From the NCBI GenBank assembly GCA_963814355.1, contig CAWFCZ010000002.1, forward strand, positions 310,001-374,000: 64,000 nucleotides of DNA, in the 5' to 3' direction. Under the pieces are notes generated by a model. That model ran no database searches. It worked only from the letters and a program-made list of their open reading frames with translations, and had not been told where the DNA came from. Both the position numbers and the translations under genes were made by a program. The stretch comes from JADGOV01 sp963814355 (GTDB taxonomy: Bacteria > Actinomycetota > Actinomycetes > JADGOV01). How positions within the stretch are numbered: position 1 is the first letter of the stretch; each line of letters begins with the position of its first letter. Of the stretch, positions 1-7,581 are shown in pieces.

Positions 1-102
1 GGCCTCGGTCACATCCGAGGCCCGGGCGATGTGCGCCTTGGCGGGTTTCCCGACACCGGTCTGCGGGGTCGCCGGGCGGGTAATCGTCTCGGTCGAGGTC
101 AC
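1..102 (-). other. possible 5' end of a leftward gene cut by the window edge
   Basis: The strip left of mnmA stays open in one leftward frame from a GTG at 102 (or 108) to the window edge, giving about 34 codons starting VTSTETITRP. I do not recognise the peptide. So short an open frame means little in GC-rich DNA. The case for it is that the leftward genes mnmA, iscS and etfBA precede it without a visible terminator. Confidence 0.2.
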
Positions 103-111
103 CCGCACAGC

Positions 112-1239
112 CTACGGGCGCGGGCCCGGCGCCGGCGCGACCCCGGCTGGGGCGGTGGCCGAGGAGGTGGCCCGGATGGTGGCCCGGATGGTGGCCCGGA
201 TGGTGGCACTGCCCACCACCCGATCGTGGTCGTAGAGCACCACCGCCTGCCCCGGCGCCACCCCCCGCAGCGGGACCTCCAGGTCGACTCTCACCTCCCC
301 GTCGACCAGCTCCGCAGTGGCGGGCACCGCGTGGCCGTGGGCGCGTACCTGGGCGAGCAGGCGCCGGGGACCGGACGGCTCCGGACCGCACCAGCGCGGT
401 GCGGTCCCGATCAGCCCCGCGACGTCGAGCGCGGCCGCCGGTCCGACGGTAACCGTCCGGGTGACCGGTGAGACGTCGAGGACGTAGCGCGGCCGGCCGT
501 CGGGCGCCGGGCGGCCCAGCCGCAGGCCGCGGCGCTGCCCGACGGTGAAGGCGTACGCACCGTCGTGGGCGCCGACAACGTGGTCGTCTTCGACGATCTC
601 CCCGGGCTCCGGCCCGAGACGCCGGGCCAGGAACCTCGCGGTGTCACCGTCGGGGATGAAGCAGACGTCGTGGCTGTCCGGCTTGGCGGCCACTTGCAGC
701 CCCCGGCGCCGCGCCTCGGCCCGGACCTCTGACTTGAGGGACTCGCCGAGCGGGAACATCGCCGCGTCCAGCTGCGCGGCCGTGAGCACGCCGAGGACGT
801 AGCTCTGGTCCTTATCCGGGTCCACCGCGCGCAGCAGCGCGCCGTCGGTGATCCGGGCGTAGTGCCCGGTGGCGACCGCGTCGAAGCCGAGCGCCAGTGC
901 CCGGTCGGCGACCGCGGCGAACTTGATCCGCTCGTTGCAGCGCAGGCACGGGTTGGGCGTGCGGCCGGCGGCGTACTCGGCGACGAAATCGGCGATCACG
1001 TCCTCGCGGAAGCGCTCGGCCAGGTCCCAGACGTAGAACGGGATGCCGAGCAGGTCGGCGGCCCGCCGGGCGTCACGGGCGTCCTCCAGCGTGCAGCAGC
1101 CGCGGGCCCCGCTGCGGTAGGACTCCGGGGCGGCTGACAGGGCTAGGTGCACTCCGGTGACCTGATGGCCGGCGTCGACGGCCCGGGCCGCGGCGACCGC
1201 GGAATCCACCCCGCCGGACATCGCCGCCAGCACCCTCAC
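112..1239 (-). CDS. mnmA: tRNA-specific 2-thiouridylase MnmA
   Basis: Cytoplasmic enzyme that activates U34 of the Lys, Glu and Gln tRNAs with ATP and inserts sulfur to give 2-thiouridine. The 375-residue protein opens with the PP-loop motif MSGGVDSAVAA (residues 7-17). It has the two redox cysteines of the family, C98 in TPNPCLRC and C193 in DVCFIPDGD. Length is normal apart from a roughly 20-residue C-terminal tail containing the repeat ATIRATIRATIRAT, encoded by a 12-bp tandem repeat. The cysteine desulfurase that would supply sulfur lies just upstream on the same strand, as in mycobacteria. Identification is firm. Confidence 0.95.
   Translation of the reverse strand: MRVLAAMSGGVDSAVAAARAVDAGHQVTGVHLALSAAPESYRSGARGCCTLEDARDARRAADLLGIPFYVWDLAERFREDVIADFVAEYAAGRTPNPCLRCNERIKFAAVADRALALGFDAVATGHYARITDGALLRAVDPDKDQSYVLGVLTAAQLDAAMFPLGESLKSEVRAEARRRGLQVAAKPDSHDVCFIPDGDTARFLARRLGPEPGEIVEDDHVVGAHDGAYAFTVGQRRGLRLGRPAPDGRPRYVLDVSPVTRTVTVGPAAALDVAGLIGTAPRWCGPEPSGPRRLLAQVRAHGHAVPATAELVDGEVRVDLEVPLRGVAPGQAVVLYDHDRVVGSATIRATIRATIRATSSATAPAGVAPAPGPRP
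171..206 (-). repeat. 12-bp tandem repeat, three copies, in mnmA 3' end
   Basis: The unit cccggatggtgg (plus strand) occurs three times without mismatch. It encodes repeated Ala-Thr-Ile-Arg in the non-conserved tail of MnmA. Being a multiple of three, copy-number change would not shift the frame. Confidence 0.9.
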
Positions 1240-1318
1240 TGGCGCGCCCTGGACGCGCGGCCGCTCCGCGACCCGACGCGCCGCACAGCCGGGTCCACAG
1301 CCGAGTCCACAGCCCCGC

Positions 1319-2503
1319 TCATCGCCGGCTCACGACCCCGGCCCGGCGGGCCCGCTCGACGACCGGGCCGATCGCCTCGATGAGGGCGTCCACGTCGGCC
1401 TGCGTGGAGGGATGTCCGAGGGAGAACCGCAGCGAGCTACGGGCCCGCTCGGGGTCCGCACCGGTCGCCAGCAGGACGTGGCTGGGCCGGGCCACGCCGG
1501 CCGAGCAGGCCGAGCCGGTGGAGCACTCGATGCCCCGGGCGTCGAGCAGCAACAGCAGCGAATCGCCCTCGCAGCCGAGAAAGGAGAAGTGCGCGTTTCC
1601 GGGCAGCCGGCGCGACTGCGCCAGCGTCGGGTCGCCGTTGAGCAGCGCGTCCGGGACCTCGTCCAGCAGCCGGCGGACGAGATTGTCGCGCAGCCCGGCG
1701 AGGCGCTCGGCGCGCTCCGGTTGGTCGGTGACCGCGATTTCGGCGGCCGCCGCGAAGCCGACGATGCCGGCCACGTCCAGCGTGCCGGACCGCAGGTCGC
1801 GTTCCTGGCCGCCACCGTGCAGCAGTGGTACGCACTCCACGCCGCGACCCAACAACAGCGCACCGACGCCCACCGGCCCGCCGAGCTTGTGCGCGGTGAC
1901 CGTCATCGCGTCCACGCCGCTGGCCGCGAAATCCAGCGGCAGCATGCCAACCGCCTGGACCGCGTCGGTGTGCAGCGGTACACCGTGGGAGTGCGCGATC
2001 TCGGCCAGTTCGGAGACCGGCTGCACCGTACCGATCTCGTTGTTGGCCCACTGCACGCTGGCCAGCGCAACCTCGACACCGAAGGCGTCCAGCGCCGCGC
2101 GCAAGCCGTCCGGATCCACCCGGCCGGAGCCGTCGACCGGTAGCCAGCTGATCAGCGCGCCCTCGTGCTGCGCCAGCCACAGCACCGAATCCAGCACCGC
2201 GTGATGCTCGACCGCACTGGCCAGGATGCGGCAGCGGCGTGGATCTGCCGCCCGGCGGGCCCAGTACAGACCCTTGACGGCAAGGTTGTCGCTCTCAGTG
2301 CCGCCGGCGGTGAACAGGATCTCGCCGGGCCGGGCACCCAGCGCGCCGGCCAGAGTCTCCCTGGATTCCTCGACGACCCGCCGGGCCCGCCGCCCGCTGG
2401 CGTGCAGGGACGAGGCGTTGCCGACTGAGCCCAGCTCCGCGGTCATCGCCTCGACCGCCGCCGGCAGCATCGGCGTGGCCGCCGCGTGGTCGAGGTAGGT
2501 CAC
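1319..2503 (-). CDS. iscS: cysteine desulfurase, NifS/IscS family
   Basis: PLP enzyme that takes sulfur from cysteine for tRNA thiolation and Fe-S assembly. The 394-residue protein starts at a GTG reading VTYLDHAAATPM, the usual family N-terminus; an upstream extension of the same frame would only overlap etfA. The PLP lysine is K206 in TVTAHKLGGP and the persulfide cysteine is C333 in STGSACSAG. The gap to mnmA is 79 bp and contains an imperfect 12-nt repeat (gtccacagccg). The pair matches the mycobacterial Rv3025c-Rv3024c order and is probably cotranscribed from the etf side. Confidence 0.94.
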   Translation of the reverse strand: MTYLDHAAATPMLPAAVEAMTAELGSVGNASSLHASGRRARRVVEESRETLAGALGARPGEILFTAGGTESDNLAVKGLYWARRAADPRRCRILASAVEHHAVLDSVLWLAQHEGALISWLPVDGSGRVDPDGLRAALDAFGVEVALASVQWANNEIGTVQPVSELAEIAHSHGVPLHTDAVQAVGMLPLDFAASGVDAMTVTAHKLGGPVGVGALLLGRGVECVPLLHGGGQERDLRSGTLDVAGIVGFAAAAEIAVTDQPERAERLAGLRDNLVRRLLDEVPDALLNGDPTLAQSRRLPGNAHFSFLGCEGDSLLLLLDARGIECSTGSACSAGVARPSHVLLATGADPERARSSLRFSLGHPSTQADVDALIEAIGPVVERARRAGVVSRR

Positions 2504-2526
2504 TCGCGAAAGCGTAATCCCGCAGG

Positions 2527-3486
2527 TCAGCCCTTGCGCTGCTGGACCTCCGCGGTGAGCTGCGGGGTGACGGTGTGCAGGTCGCCTATCACGCCGAAAT
2601 CGGCGAGCTCGAAGATCGGCGCCTCCGGGTCCTTGTTCACCGCCACGATGGTCTTCGAGGTCTGCATCCCGGCCCGGTGCTGGATCGCGCCGGAGATGCC
2701 GAGGGCCACGTACAGCTGCGGAGAAACCGTCTTGCCGGTCTGGCCGACCTGGTTCTGGTGCGGGTACCAGCCGGCGTCGGTGGCCGCCCTGGATGCGCCC
2801 ACCGCCGCTCCCAGGGCATCGGCCAACTCCTCGACGACACCGAACCCCTCGGGGCCGCCAACCCCGCGTCCGCCGGAGACCACGATCGCAGCCTCGGCGA
2901 GTTCCGGGCGGGCGCCGCTCTTTTCCACCACCCGGTCGAGCACCTTGGCACCCTTGGCGTTCTCGGACAGCGTGATGCTGACCGGGTTCAGCGACGGGGA
3001 GGCCGCGGACGGCTCCGGCGGCACGGAGTTCGGCCGTACCGTGAAGATCGGCGTACCGGTGGCCACCCTGGACGTGACGAACACCCCGCCGCCGAAGATC
3101 GACTGATTGGCCTCCAGATCCGGGCTGAGCCCGACCGCATCGGTGATGACCCCGGAGTTGGTCCGGACCGCCAGCCGGCCGGCCACCTCCTTGCCTTCCG
3201 CGGTCGAGGCGATGAGCACCGCCGCCGGGGACCGCTGCGCCACCAACTGGGCCAGGACTTCCGCCTTGGGCGCCACGGCGTACTCCGACAGCGTCGGCTC
3301 CGCGGCCGCGTGGACCACCTGCGCGCCGTACTCCCCGAGCTTGTCCAGCGCGGTGTCGGCACCTTCGCCGATCCAAACCGCGCTTGGCTCGCCGAGGCCG
3401 CGGGCCAAGGTGAGCAGCTCGTTCGTCACCTTCTTCGGCGCACCGTCGACGTGCTCCACCAGAACCAGAATCTCTGCCATTGCCAT
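2527..3486 (-). CDS. etfA: electron transfer flavoprotein alpha subunit
   Basis: Alpha subunit of the housekeeping ETF heterodimer, which carries electrons from acyl-CoA dehydrogenases to the quinone pool. 319 residues. The C-terminal FAD domain is complete, with LYVALGISGAIQHRAGM and the AVNKDPEAPIFELAD stretch. There are two ATGs, at 3486 and 3480. An AGAGG lies 4-5 nt before the first and about 10 before the second, while homologues usually begin MAEILVLVEH, the second. The gene follows etfB, separated by a 17-bp tandem repeat array. iscS begins 23 bp downstream. Confidence 0.95.
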   Translation of the reverse strand: MAMAEILVLVEHVDGAPKKVTNELLTLARGLGEPSAVWIGEGADTALDKLGEYGAQVVHAAAEPTLSEYAVAPKAEVLAQLVAQRSPAAVLIASTAEGKEVAGRLAVRTNSGVITDAVGLSPDLEANQSIFGGGVFVTSRVATGTPIFTVRPNSVPPEPSAASPSLNPVSITLSENAKGAKVLDRVVEKSGARPELAEAAIVVSGGRGVGGPEGFGVVEELADALGAAVGASRAATDAGWYPHQNQVGQTGKTVSPQLYVALGISGAIQHRAGMQTSKTIVAVNKDPEAPIFELADFGVIGDLHTVTPQLTAEVQQRKG

Positions 3487-3493
3487 CCGCCCT

Positions 3494-3561
3494 CTACACG
3501 AACTTCTGGACTACACGAACTTCTGGACTACACGAACTTCTGGACTACACGAACTTCTGGA
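3494..3561 (-). repeat. 17-bp tandem array between etfB and etfA
   Basis: Four perfect head-to-tail copies of tccagaagttcgtgtag (minus strand) fill nearly all of the etfB-etfA spacer. The first is continuous with the last codons of etfB (KKFV-stop), which carry the same sequence, so the array arose by duplicating the 3' end of etfB including its TAG stop. The unit length is not divisible by three. The array ends 7 nt before the etfA start and sets the distance between the two cistrons. Confidence 0.97.
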
Positions 3562-4359
3562 CTACACGAACTTCTTGGCGGCCAGGAACTCGGCCAGCTT
3601 GCGGCCGCCCTCCCCGTCGTCGTTGACCACCGTGCCGGCGACCCGCGGGGGGGCTTCGGTGAAGCCGGTCACCGTGGTCGCCGCAGCGGCCAGCCCGACC
3701 AGGCTGGTGTCGATACCGGCATCGGCGGCGCCGAGCGTGGTCAGCGGCTTCTTCTTCGCGGCCATGATGCCCTTGAACGACGGGTACCGGGGCTCGTTGA
3801 TCTTCTCGACCACGCTGATCACCGCCGGCGTGTTGCCCTCGACCACGTCGTACCCGGCCTCGGTGAGCCGCTCGATCCGGATCGTCGCCGAGCCGTTGGC
3901 GCCCGAAACCTCGACCTTGCGGGCGAAGGTGAGCTGGGCGGCGCCGAGGCGCTCGGCGAGCATCGCCGGCAGCACGCTCATCCGGGCGTCGGTCGATTCC
4001 GAGCCGAGCACGAGCAGGTCCCATTCCAGCGTGCCCAGCGCCTGCGTCATGGCGTAGGACGTCTGCAACGCGTCCGAGCCGTGCAGCGCGTCATCGAGCA
4101 GGTGAACCGCGGAGTCGGCGCCCATCGACAGGGCCTTACGGATCGATTCGGTCGCCTTGGCCGGGCCCATGGTGAGCACGGTCACCGTACTGTCGCCGCC
4201 GACCGACTCCTTGATCTGCAACGCCTCCTCGATGGCGTACTCGTCCAGTTCGTTGATGACCCCGTCGGCGGAGTCCCGGTCCACGGTGTTGTCCGCGGCG
4301 TTCAACCGCTTCTCAGCCCAGGTGTCCGGGACCTGCTTCACACACACGACGATCTTCAT
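3562..4359 (-). CDS. etfB: electron transfer flavoprotein beta subunit
   Basis: Partner of EtfA; binds AMP and contributes to the ETF fold. 265 residues starting MKIVVCVKQVPDTWAEKRL, the standard beta-subunit N-terminus. A GGAGGT ribosome site lies about 11 nt upstream of the ATG at 4359. The AMP-binding stretch LGSESTDARMSVLPAMLAE is present. The gene is first in the leftward etfBA-iscS-mnmA group. Its C-terminus AAKKFV and stop have been copied into the downstream tandem array. Confidence 0.95.
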   Translation of the reverse strand: MKIVVCVKQVPDTWAEKRLNAADNTVDRDSADGVINELDEYAIEEALQIKESVGGDSTVTVLTMGPAKATESIRKALSMGADSAVHLLDDALHGSDALQTSYAMTQALGTLEWDLLVLGSESTDARMSVLPAMLAERLGAAQLTFARKVEVSGANGSATIRIERLTEAGYDVVEGNTPAVISVVEKINEPRYPSFKGIMAAKKKPLTTLGAADAGIDTSLVGLAAAATTVTGFTEAPPRVAGTVVNDDGEGGRKLAEFLAAKKFV

Positions 4360-4488
4360 CGGGGCAAGCCACCTCCGGTTTCGATTGCTCGGCCATTCTT
4401 CCGCACGGGCCGGCGGCGGCGGCAACCGGCTCCGCCGCCATGACCGCCGAGGAGCGAAGGCGACAATTCGGGCAACTAAGCTGCGTTG

Positions 4489-5226
4489 GTGCCACCGACG
4501 GATCTGGTGCTGACCGGCGAGCGGACGCTGCCCGGGATCGCCGAGGAGAATTACTGGTTCCGCCGGCACGAGGCGGCCTACCTCGCGCTGGCGCCGTTCG
4601 TCCGCGGCGCGGTGGTGGTGGAGGCCGGGTGCGGGGAGGGGTACGGCGCCGCAGCGCTGGCCCGATCCGCCACCAGGGTGCTCGCCGTGGACCTCGACCC
4701 GGTGACGATCGGGCACGTGGGGCGCCGCTATTCCGACGGCGTCCAGGCCGTGCGGGGCGATCTGGCCCGGCTGCCGCTGACCGACGGATCAGTCGAGGTG
4801 GTGGTTTCGCTGCAGACCGTGGAGCACCTGGGCGACCAGGCCGGCTTCCTCGCCGAGTGCGCCCGGGTGCTGCGCCCGGCCGGCACGCTGGCGCTCAGCA
4901 CGCCAAACCGGCTCACTTTCTCCCCTGGCGACGCGCCACCGCTCAACCCGTTCCACACTCGCGAGCTGGCACCCGCGGAGCTGGATGAGCTGCTGGCACC
5001 TGCCTTTGTCGGAATGCGCAGCTGGGGACTGCGCCACGGCCGGCGGCTGCGGCGGTGGGAACGGCGGCACGGGTCGCTTCCCGGGGCACAGCTGGCCGCC
5101 CCGCCGGCCCAGTGGTCCGCCGGGCTGACGTCGTTGGTCTCCTCGGTGACGGTGGCGGATTTCGCCGTCGACGACACCGACCGGGCGGACTGCCTGGACC
5201 TGATCACCGTCGCCCGGCGCCGATGA
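4489..5226 (+). CDS. class I SAM-dependent methyltransferase (Rv3030-like position)
   Basis: About 245 residues with a class I methyltransferase fold: motif I VVVEAGCGEGYGAAAL, an acidic VLAVDLDP strand, and the late motif VVVSLQTVEHL. It diverges from etfB, the place held in mycobacteria by Rv3030, which is linked to methylglucose lipopolysaccharide; function here is inferred only from position and fold. Either TTG 4486 or GTG 4489 could start it. I chose GTG because a TAAGCT -10-like hexamer ends 6 nt before it, which suggests a leaderless transcript. No clear Shine-Dalgarno site is visible. Confidence 0.85.
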   Translation: MPPTDLVLTGERTLPGIAEENYWFRRHEAAYLALAPFVRGAVVVEAGCGEGYGAAALARSATRVLAVDLDPVTIGHVGRRYSDGVQAVRGDLARLPLTDGSVEVVVSLQTVEHLGDQAGFLAECARVLRPAGTLALSTPNRLTFSPGDAPPLNPFHTRELAPAELDELLAPAFVGMRSWGLRHGRRLRRWERRHGSLPGAQLAAPPAQWSAGLTSLVSSVTVADFAVDDTDRADCLDLITVARRR

Positions 5227-5335
5227 CCGCGTCGGTCGGCCCGTTGTGCCTGGTGCTGCCTGCGGCGACGCCTCCCCGAGCTGGATCAGCTGGGCATCGA
5301 GGCCGGGCACCCGGACCGCGCGATGGGCGCCCCGC

Positions 5336-5354
5336 CGGGCCGCTCGACGGCCCG
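5336..5354. terminator. candidate hairpin between convergent genes
   Basis: CGGGCCG-CTCGA-CGGCCCG forms a perfect 7-bp stem with a 5-nt loop in the 165-bp gap between the converging methyltransferase and Rpf genes. It has no U-run, as is usual in actinobacteria, so its role as a bidirectional terminator is inferred. Confidence 0.4.
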
Positions 5355-5391
5355 TTCGGGCACCTCGACGCCCACGCGCTGGCCCGGCCGG

Positions 5392-6522
5392 TCACATCGG
5401 CAGGTCTCCCCTGGCCCCCCAGCGCGCCGCGGTGACGCCCCGGATATACCAGACTCCGCTGCTCGGCCGGAAGACCGCGATGTCGACCCGGCCGTCGCCG
5501 TTGTAGTCCTTGGCCACCGGTACGTCGCCGCGCGCCCCGAACCTGAGGCTGGACGAGCCGGCCAGGTACCAGCGGCCGGTGGTCGGCCGGAACACCGCGA
5601 TCTCGCTGCGGCCGTTGCCGTTGTAGTCCGCGGCCACCGGGGCGTCGCCCCGGGCGCCGTACCGCACGGTGGCGATGCCCCGGACGTACCAGCGGCCGGT
5701 GGACGGGCGGAACACCGCGATATCCGTGCGCCCGTCGCCGTTGTAGTCCGCCGGTGCCGGGATGTCGCCCCTGGCCCCGAACCGGACCGTGGCAATGCCG
5801 CGGAGGTACCACACCCCGGTCGACGGGCGGAACACCGCGAGATCGGCCCGGCCGTCCGCGTTGTAGTCCGCCGGTTCCGGCAGGTCGCCGCTGCGGCCGT
5901 AGCGCGCCGCGCCGATGCCGCGCAAGTACCACACCCCGGTCGACGGCCGGAAGATCGCCATGTCGGTGCGGCCGTCGCCGTTGAAGTCCGCCGGGGCGGG
6001 CCGGTCGCCCGACACCCCATACCGGAGACCGGCGTATCGGCGCAGGTAGAACGCGTGAGTGCCGGGCCGGTACACCGCCACGTCGGAACGGCCGTCACCG
6101 GTGTAGTCCCCACGCGGGAAGGGCTCCGCGCCGGCGGTCGCGCTGCTCAGCCCGAGGGCGCGCGAGCAGGCCGGCCAGGCGCCCCAGCCCTGCCGGGACA
6201 GCACCCGGTCGGCGACGAAAATCTGCTGGCTGCGACTGGCCAGGTCGGCGCGGGGGGCGTAGGACCCGCCGCCGTAGCCGAGCCAGGTGGCGGCATCGAA
6301 CTGCAGGCCGCCGTAGTAACCGTTGCCGGTGTTGATGTTCCACCGCCCGCCGCTCTCGCAGTGGGCCAGCCGGTCCCAGCTCAGCGCCGGAGCGGCCGCG
6401 GCCGGGGTGGCCGCCACGACCGGCGCGGCGAGCACCCCGAGGGCCGCGAGGGGCACCAGAAGGCGGCGCCGGATGCGGCGGCCGGACGGTCGGGAAGGGA
6501 TTGTGGGCATGCTTCGCCGCAT
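5392..6522 (-). CDS. secreted Rpf-domain protein fused to FG-GAP/VCBS repeats
   Basis: 376 residues. A basic, hydrophobic signal peptide (1 to about 44, ending AAAAPA) precedes a resuscitation-promoting-factor domain (about 47-122) with the catalytic glutamate E56 in AHCESGGRW, conserved cysteines C55 and C119, and the GNGYYGGLQFDAATW signature. Such domains cleave peptidoglycan and wake dormant cells. From about 137 follow six near-identical 37-residue FG-GAP-type repeats, each with a calcium-loop motif such as DYNGDGRTDIAVFRP. Rpf proteins more often carry LysM, G5 or DUF348 domains. The repeats could form a propeller that binds wall glycan. A riboswitch-like leader lies upstream, and GAGAGG precedes the ATG by about 8 nt. 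Confidence 0.92.
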   Translation of the reverse strand: MRRSMPTIPSRPSGRRIRRRLLVPLAALGVLAAPVVAATPAAAAPALSWDRLAHCESGGRWNINTGNGYYGGLQFDAATWLGYGGGSYAPRADLASRSQQIFVADRVLSRQGWGAWPACSRALGLSSATAGAEPFPRGDYTGDGRSDVAVYRPGTHAFYLRRYAGLRYGVSGDRPAPADFNGDGRTDMAIFRPSTGVWYLRGIGAARYGRSGDLPEPADYNADGRADLAVFRPSTGVWYLRGIATVRFGARGDIPAPADYNGDGRTDIAVFRPSTGRWYVRGIATVRYGARGDAPVAADYNGNGRSEIAVFRPTTGRWYLAGSSSLRFGARGDVPVAKDYNGDGRVDIAVFRPSSGVWYIRGVTAARWGARGDLPM

Positions 6523-6528
6523 GGCGGA

Positions 6529-6668
6529 GTCCTCTCACCGCCGGCGAAGTCAGCTGTCGGGTTAGGGCGAGAGGTGCCCCGCGCGCTGTGGCGCTTCACC
6601 CCGGGGGCCGGTGTACCGGCCCCGATGGGTCCCCCGCTCCTGCCCGCGGGTTTGCGGTCGATCCGCGG
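6529..6668 (-). ncRNA. ydaO-yuaA type c-di-AMP riboswitch
   Basis: Read leftward, the leader of the Rpf gene contains conserved blocks of the ydaO/yuaA class in order: GGGGGACCCA, GGGGTGAAGCGCC, GGGGCACCTCTCGCCC, AACCCGACAGCTGACTTCG, then GGCGGTGAGAGG next to the start. A hairpin-forming GGGGCCGGTACACCGGCCCC lies between the first two blocks. Actinobacterial rpf genes are a known target of this class, in which c-di-AMP lowers expression. The 3' end overlaps the ribosome site region, so control could be at translation initiation or transcription. Boundaries are approximate. Confidence 0.9.
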
Positions 6669-6720
6669 TGGGCAGGATTGGGCGGGCCGCGAATCATCCA
6701 CGCGACACGTGGACCGGGAC

Positions 6721-6750
6721 ACTATAGGCGGCGTTCGACCGCAGCACCAA
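6721..6750 (-). promoter_or_regulatory. candidate sigma-70-type promoter of the Rpf riboswitch leader
   Basis: On the minus strand TTGGTG (6745-6750) and TATAGT (6721-6726) are separated by 18 nt. A start near 6714 would give a leader of about 190 nt that contains the whole riboswitch. This is assigned by eye from spacing and hexamers. Confidence 0.5.
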
Positions 6751-6792
6751 TCCGCCGAGCGGGACGTCGGGTCCGCCCGGGCACCGTCAGGG

Positions 6793-7524
6793 TCAGCGGG
6801 TCGGCGCCGCCCGGCTGGCACGCTGCTCATCCGCGGCCCGGGCCTTCTTGCGGGCGATGTCGGCCACGGCCGCGCGCCGGGCGACCGCGGCCGCGTGCTG
6901 GTCTACCCGGTTGGCCAGCACCCGGGCCGGCACGCCGCCCACCACCGCGTACGGCGGGACGTCGCGAGTGACCACCGCGTGGGCGCCTACCACGGCGCCC
7001 CGACCGATGCGTACGCCGCGGGTCACCGTGGCTTTGGTGCCGAGCCAGACGTCCGGCCCGATCCGGACCGGCCGCTTGGCGATCCCCTGGTCCTTGATCG
7101 GCAAGTCCAGTACGTCGAACCGGTGGTCGAAGTCCGCGATGTACACCCAGTCGGCCACCAGGGTGGTGGCGCCGATCTCGATGTCCAGCTGGCAGTTCAC
7201 CCGGGTGTCCGCGCCGAAGACCACCTTGTCCCCGATCCGCAGGGTGCCCTCGTGGGCGCGCAGCTTCGTCCCGTCCCCGAGGTGCACCCAGCGGCCGAGG
7301 ATGATCCGGCCGTACCCCGGGCGGGCGTAGAGCTCGACGTCGCGGCCGAGGAAGACCAGACCCTCAAGGATTACCTCACCGGTCCGGCGCAGCCGGAGCA
7401 GCCGCCAGTACCGCACCAGGTGGTACGGGGTCCAGGCCCGGTGCCGGATCACCCAACGCAGCGAGGCAACCGTCAGGAAGCGGGCCTGCCGCGGATCGCG
7501 GGACCGGCAGCGCAGGAGGGGCAC
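6793..7524 (-). CDS. left-handed beta-helix (hexapeptide) acyltransferase, Rv3034c-like
   Basis: About 243 residues from a GTG at 7524. Hexapeptide-repeat turns run through the middle (for example IGDKVVFGADTRVNC and IGPDVWLGTKATV), ending with the typical VVTRDVPPYAVVGGVPAR. Enzymes of this family transfer acetyl or other acyl groups to sugars or small molecules. The catalytic histidine may be the one in VGAHAVVTRD. The basic N-terminus may lie along the membrane. In mycobacteria a similar protein (Rv3034c) sits near fixA/fixB and the Rv3030 methyltransferase, as here. The start is uncertain because no strong ribosome site is present; the substrate is unknown. Confidence 0.8.
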   Translation of the reverse strand: MPLLRCRSRDPRQARFLTVASLRWVIRHRAWTPYHLVRYWRLLRLRRTGEVILEGLVFLGRDVELYARPGYGRIILGRWVHLGDGTKLRAHEGTLRIGDKVVFGADTRVNCQLDIEIGATTLVADWVYIADFDHRFDVLDLPIKDQGIAKRPVRIGPDVWLGTKATVTRGVRIGRGAVVGAHAVVTRDVPPYAVVGGVPARVLANRVDQHAAAVARRAAVADIARKKARAADEQRASRAAPTR

Positions 7525-7581
7525 GAGGTGCCACCGTAGCTGGCCCGCCGGCGGTCCATCGGGCGGGGCAGACTGGGCGGT

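Noticed and set aside
3494..3561. Short regular repeats considered as a CRISPR array
   Set aside because: The 17-bp units abut with no spacers and derive from the etfB stop region; no cas genes are present.
2575..4443. Long open frame of about 620 codons antisense to etfBA
   Set aside because: It mirrors the codon bias of etfA/etfB on the other strand, has low-complexity Arg/Gly/His composition and no recognisable domain. It is a GC-skew shadow.
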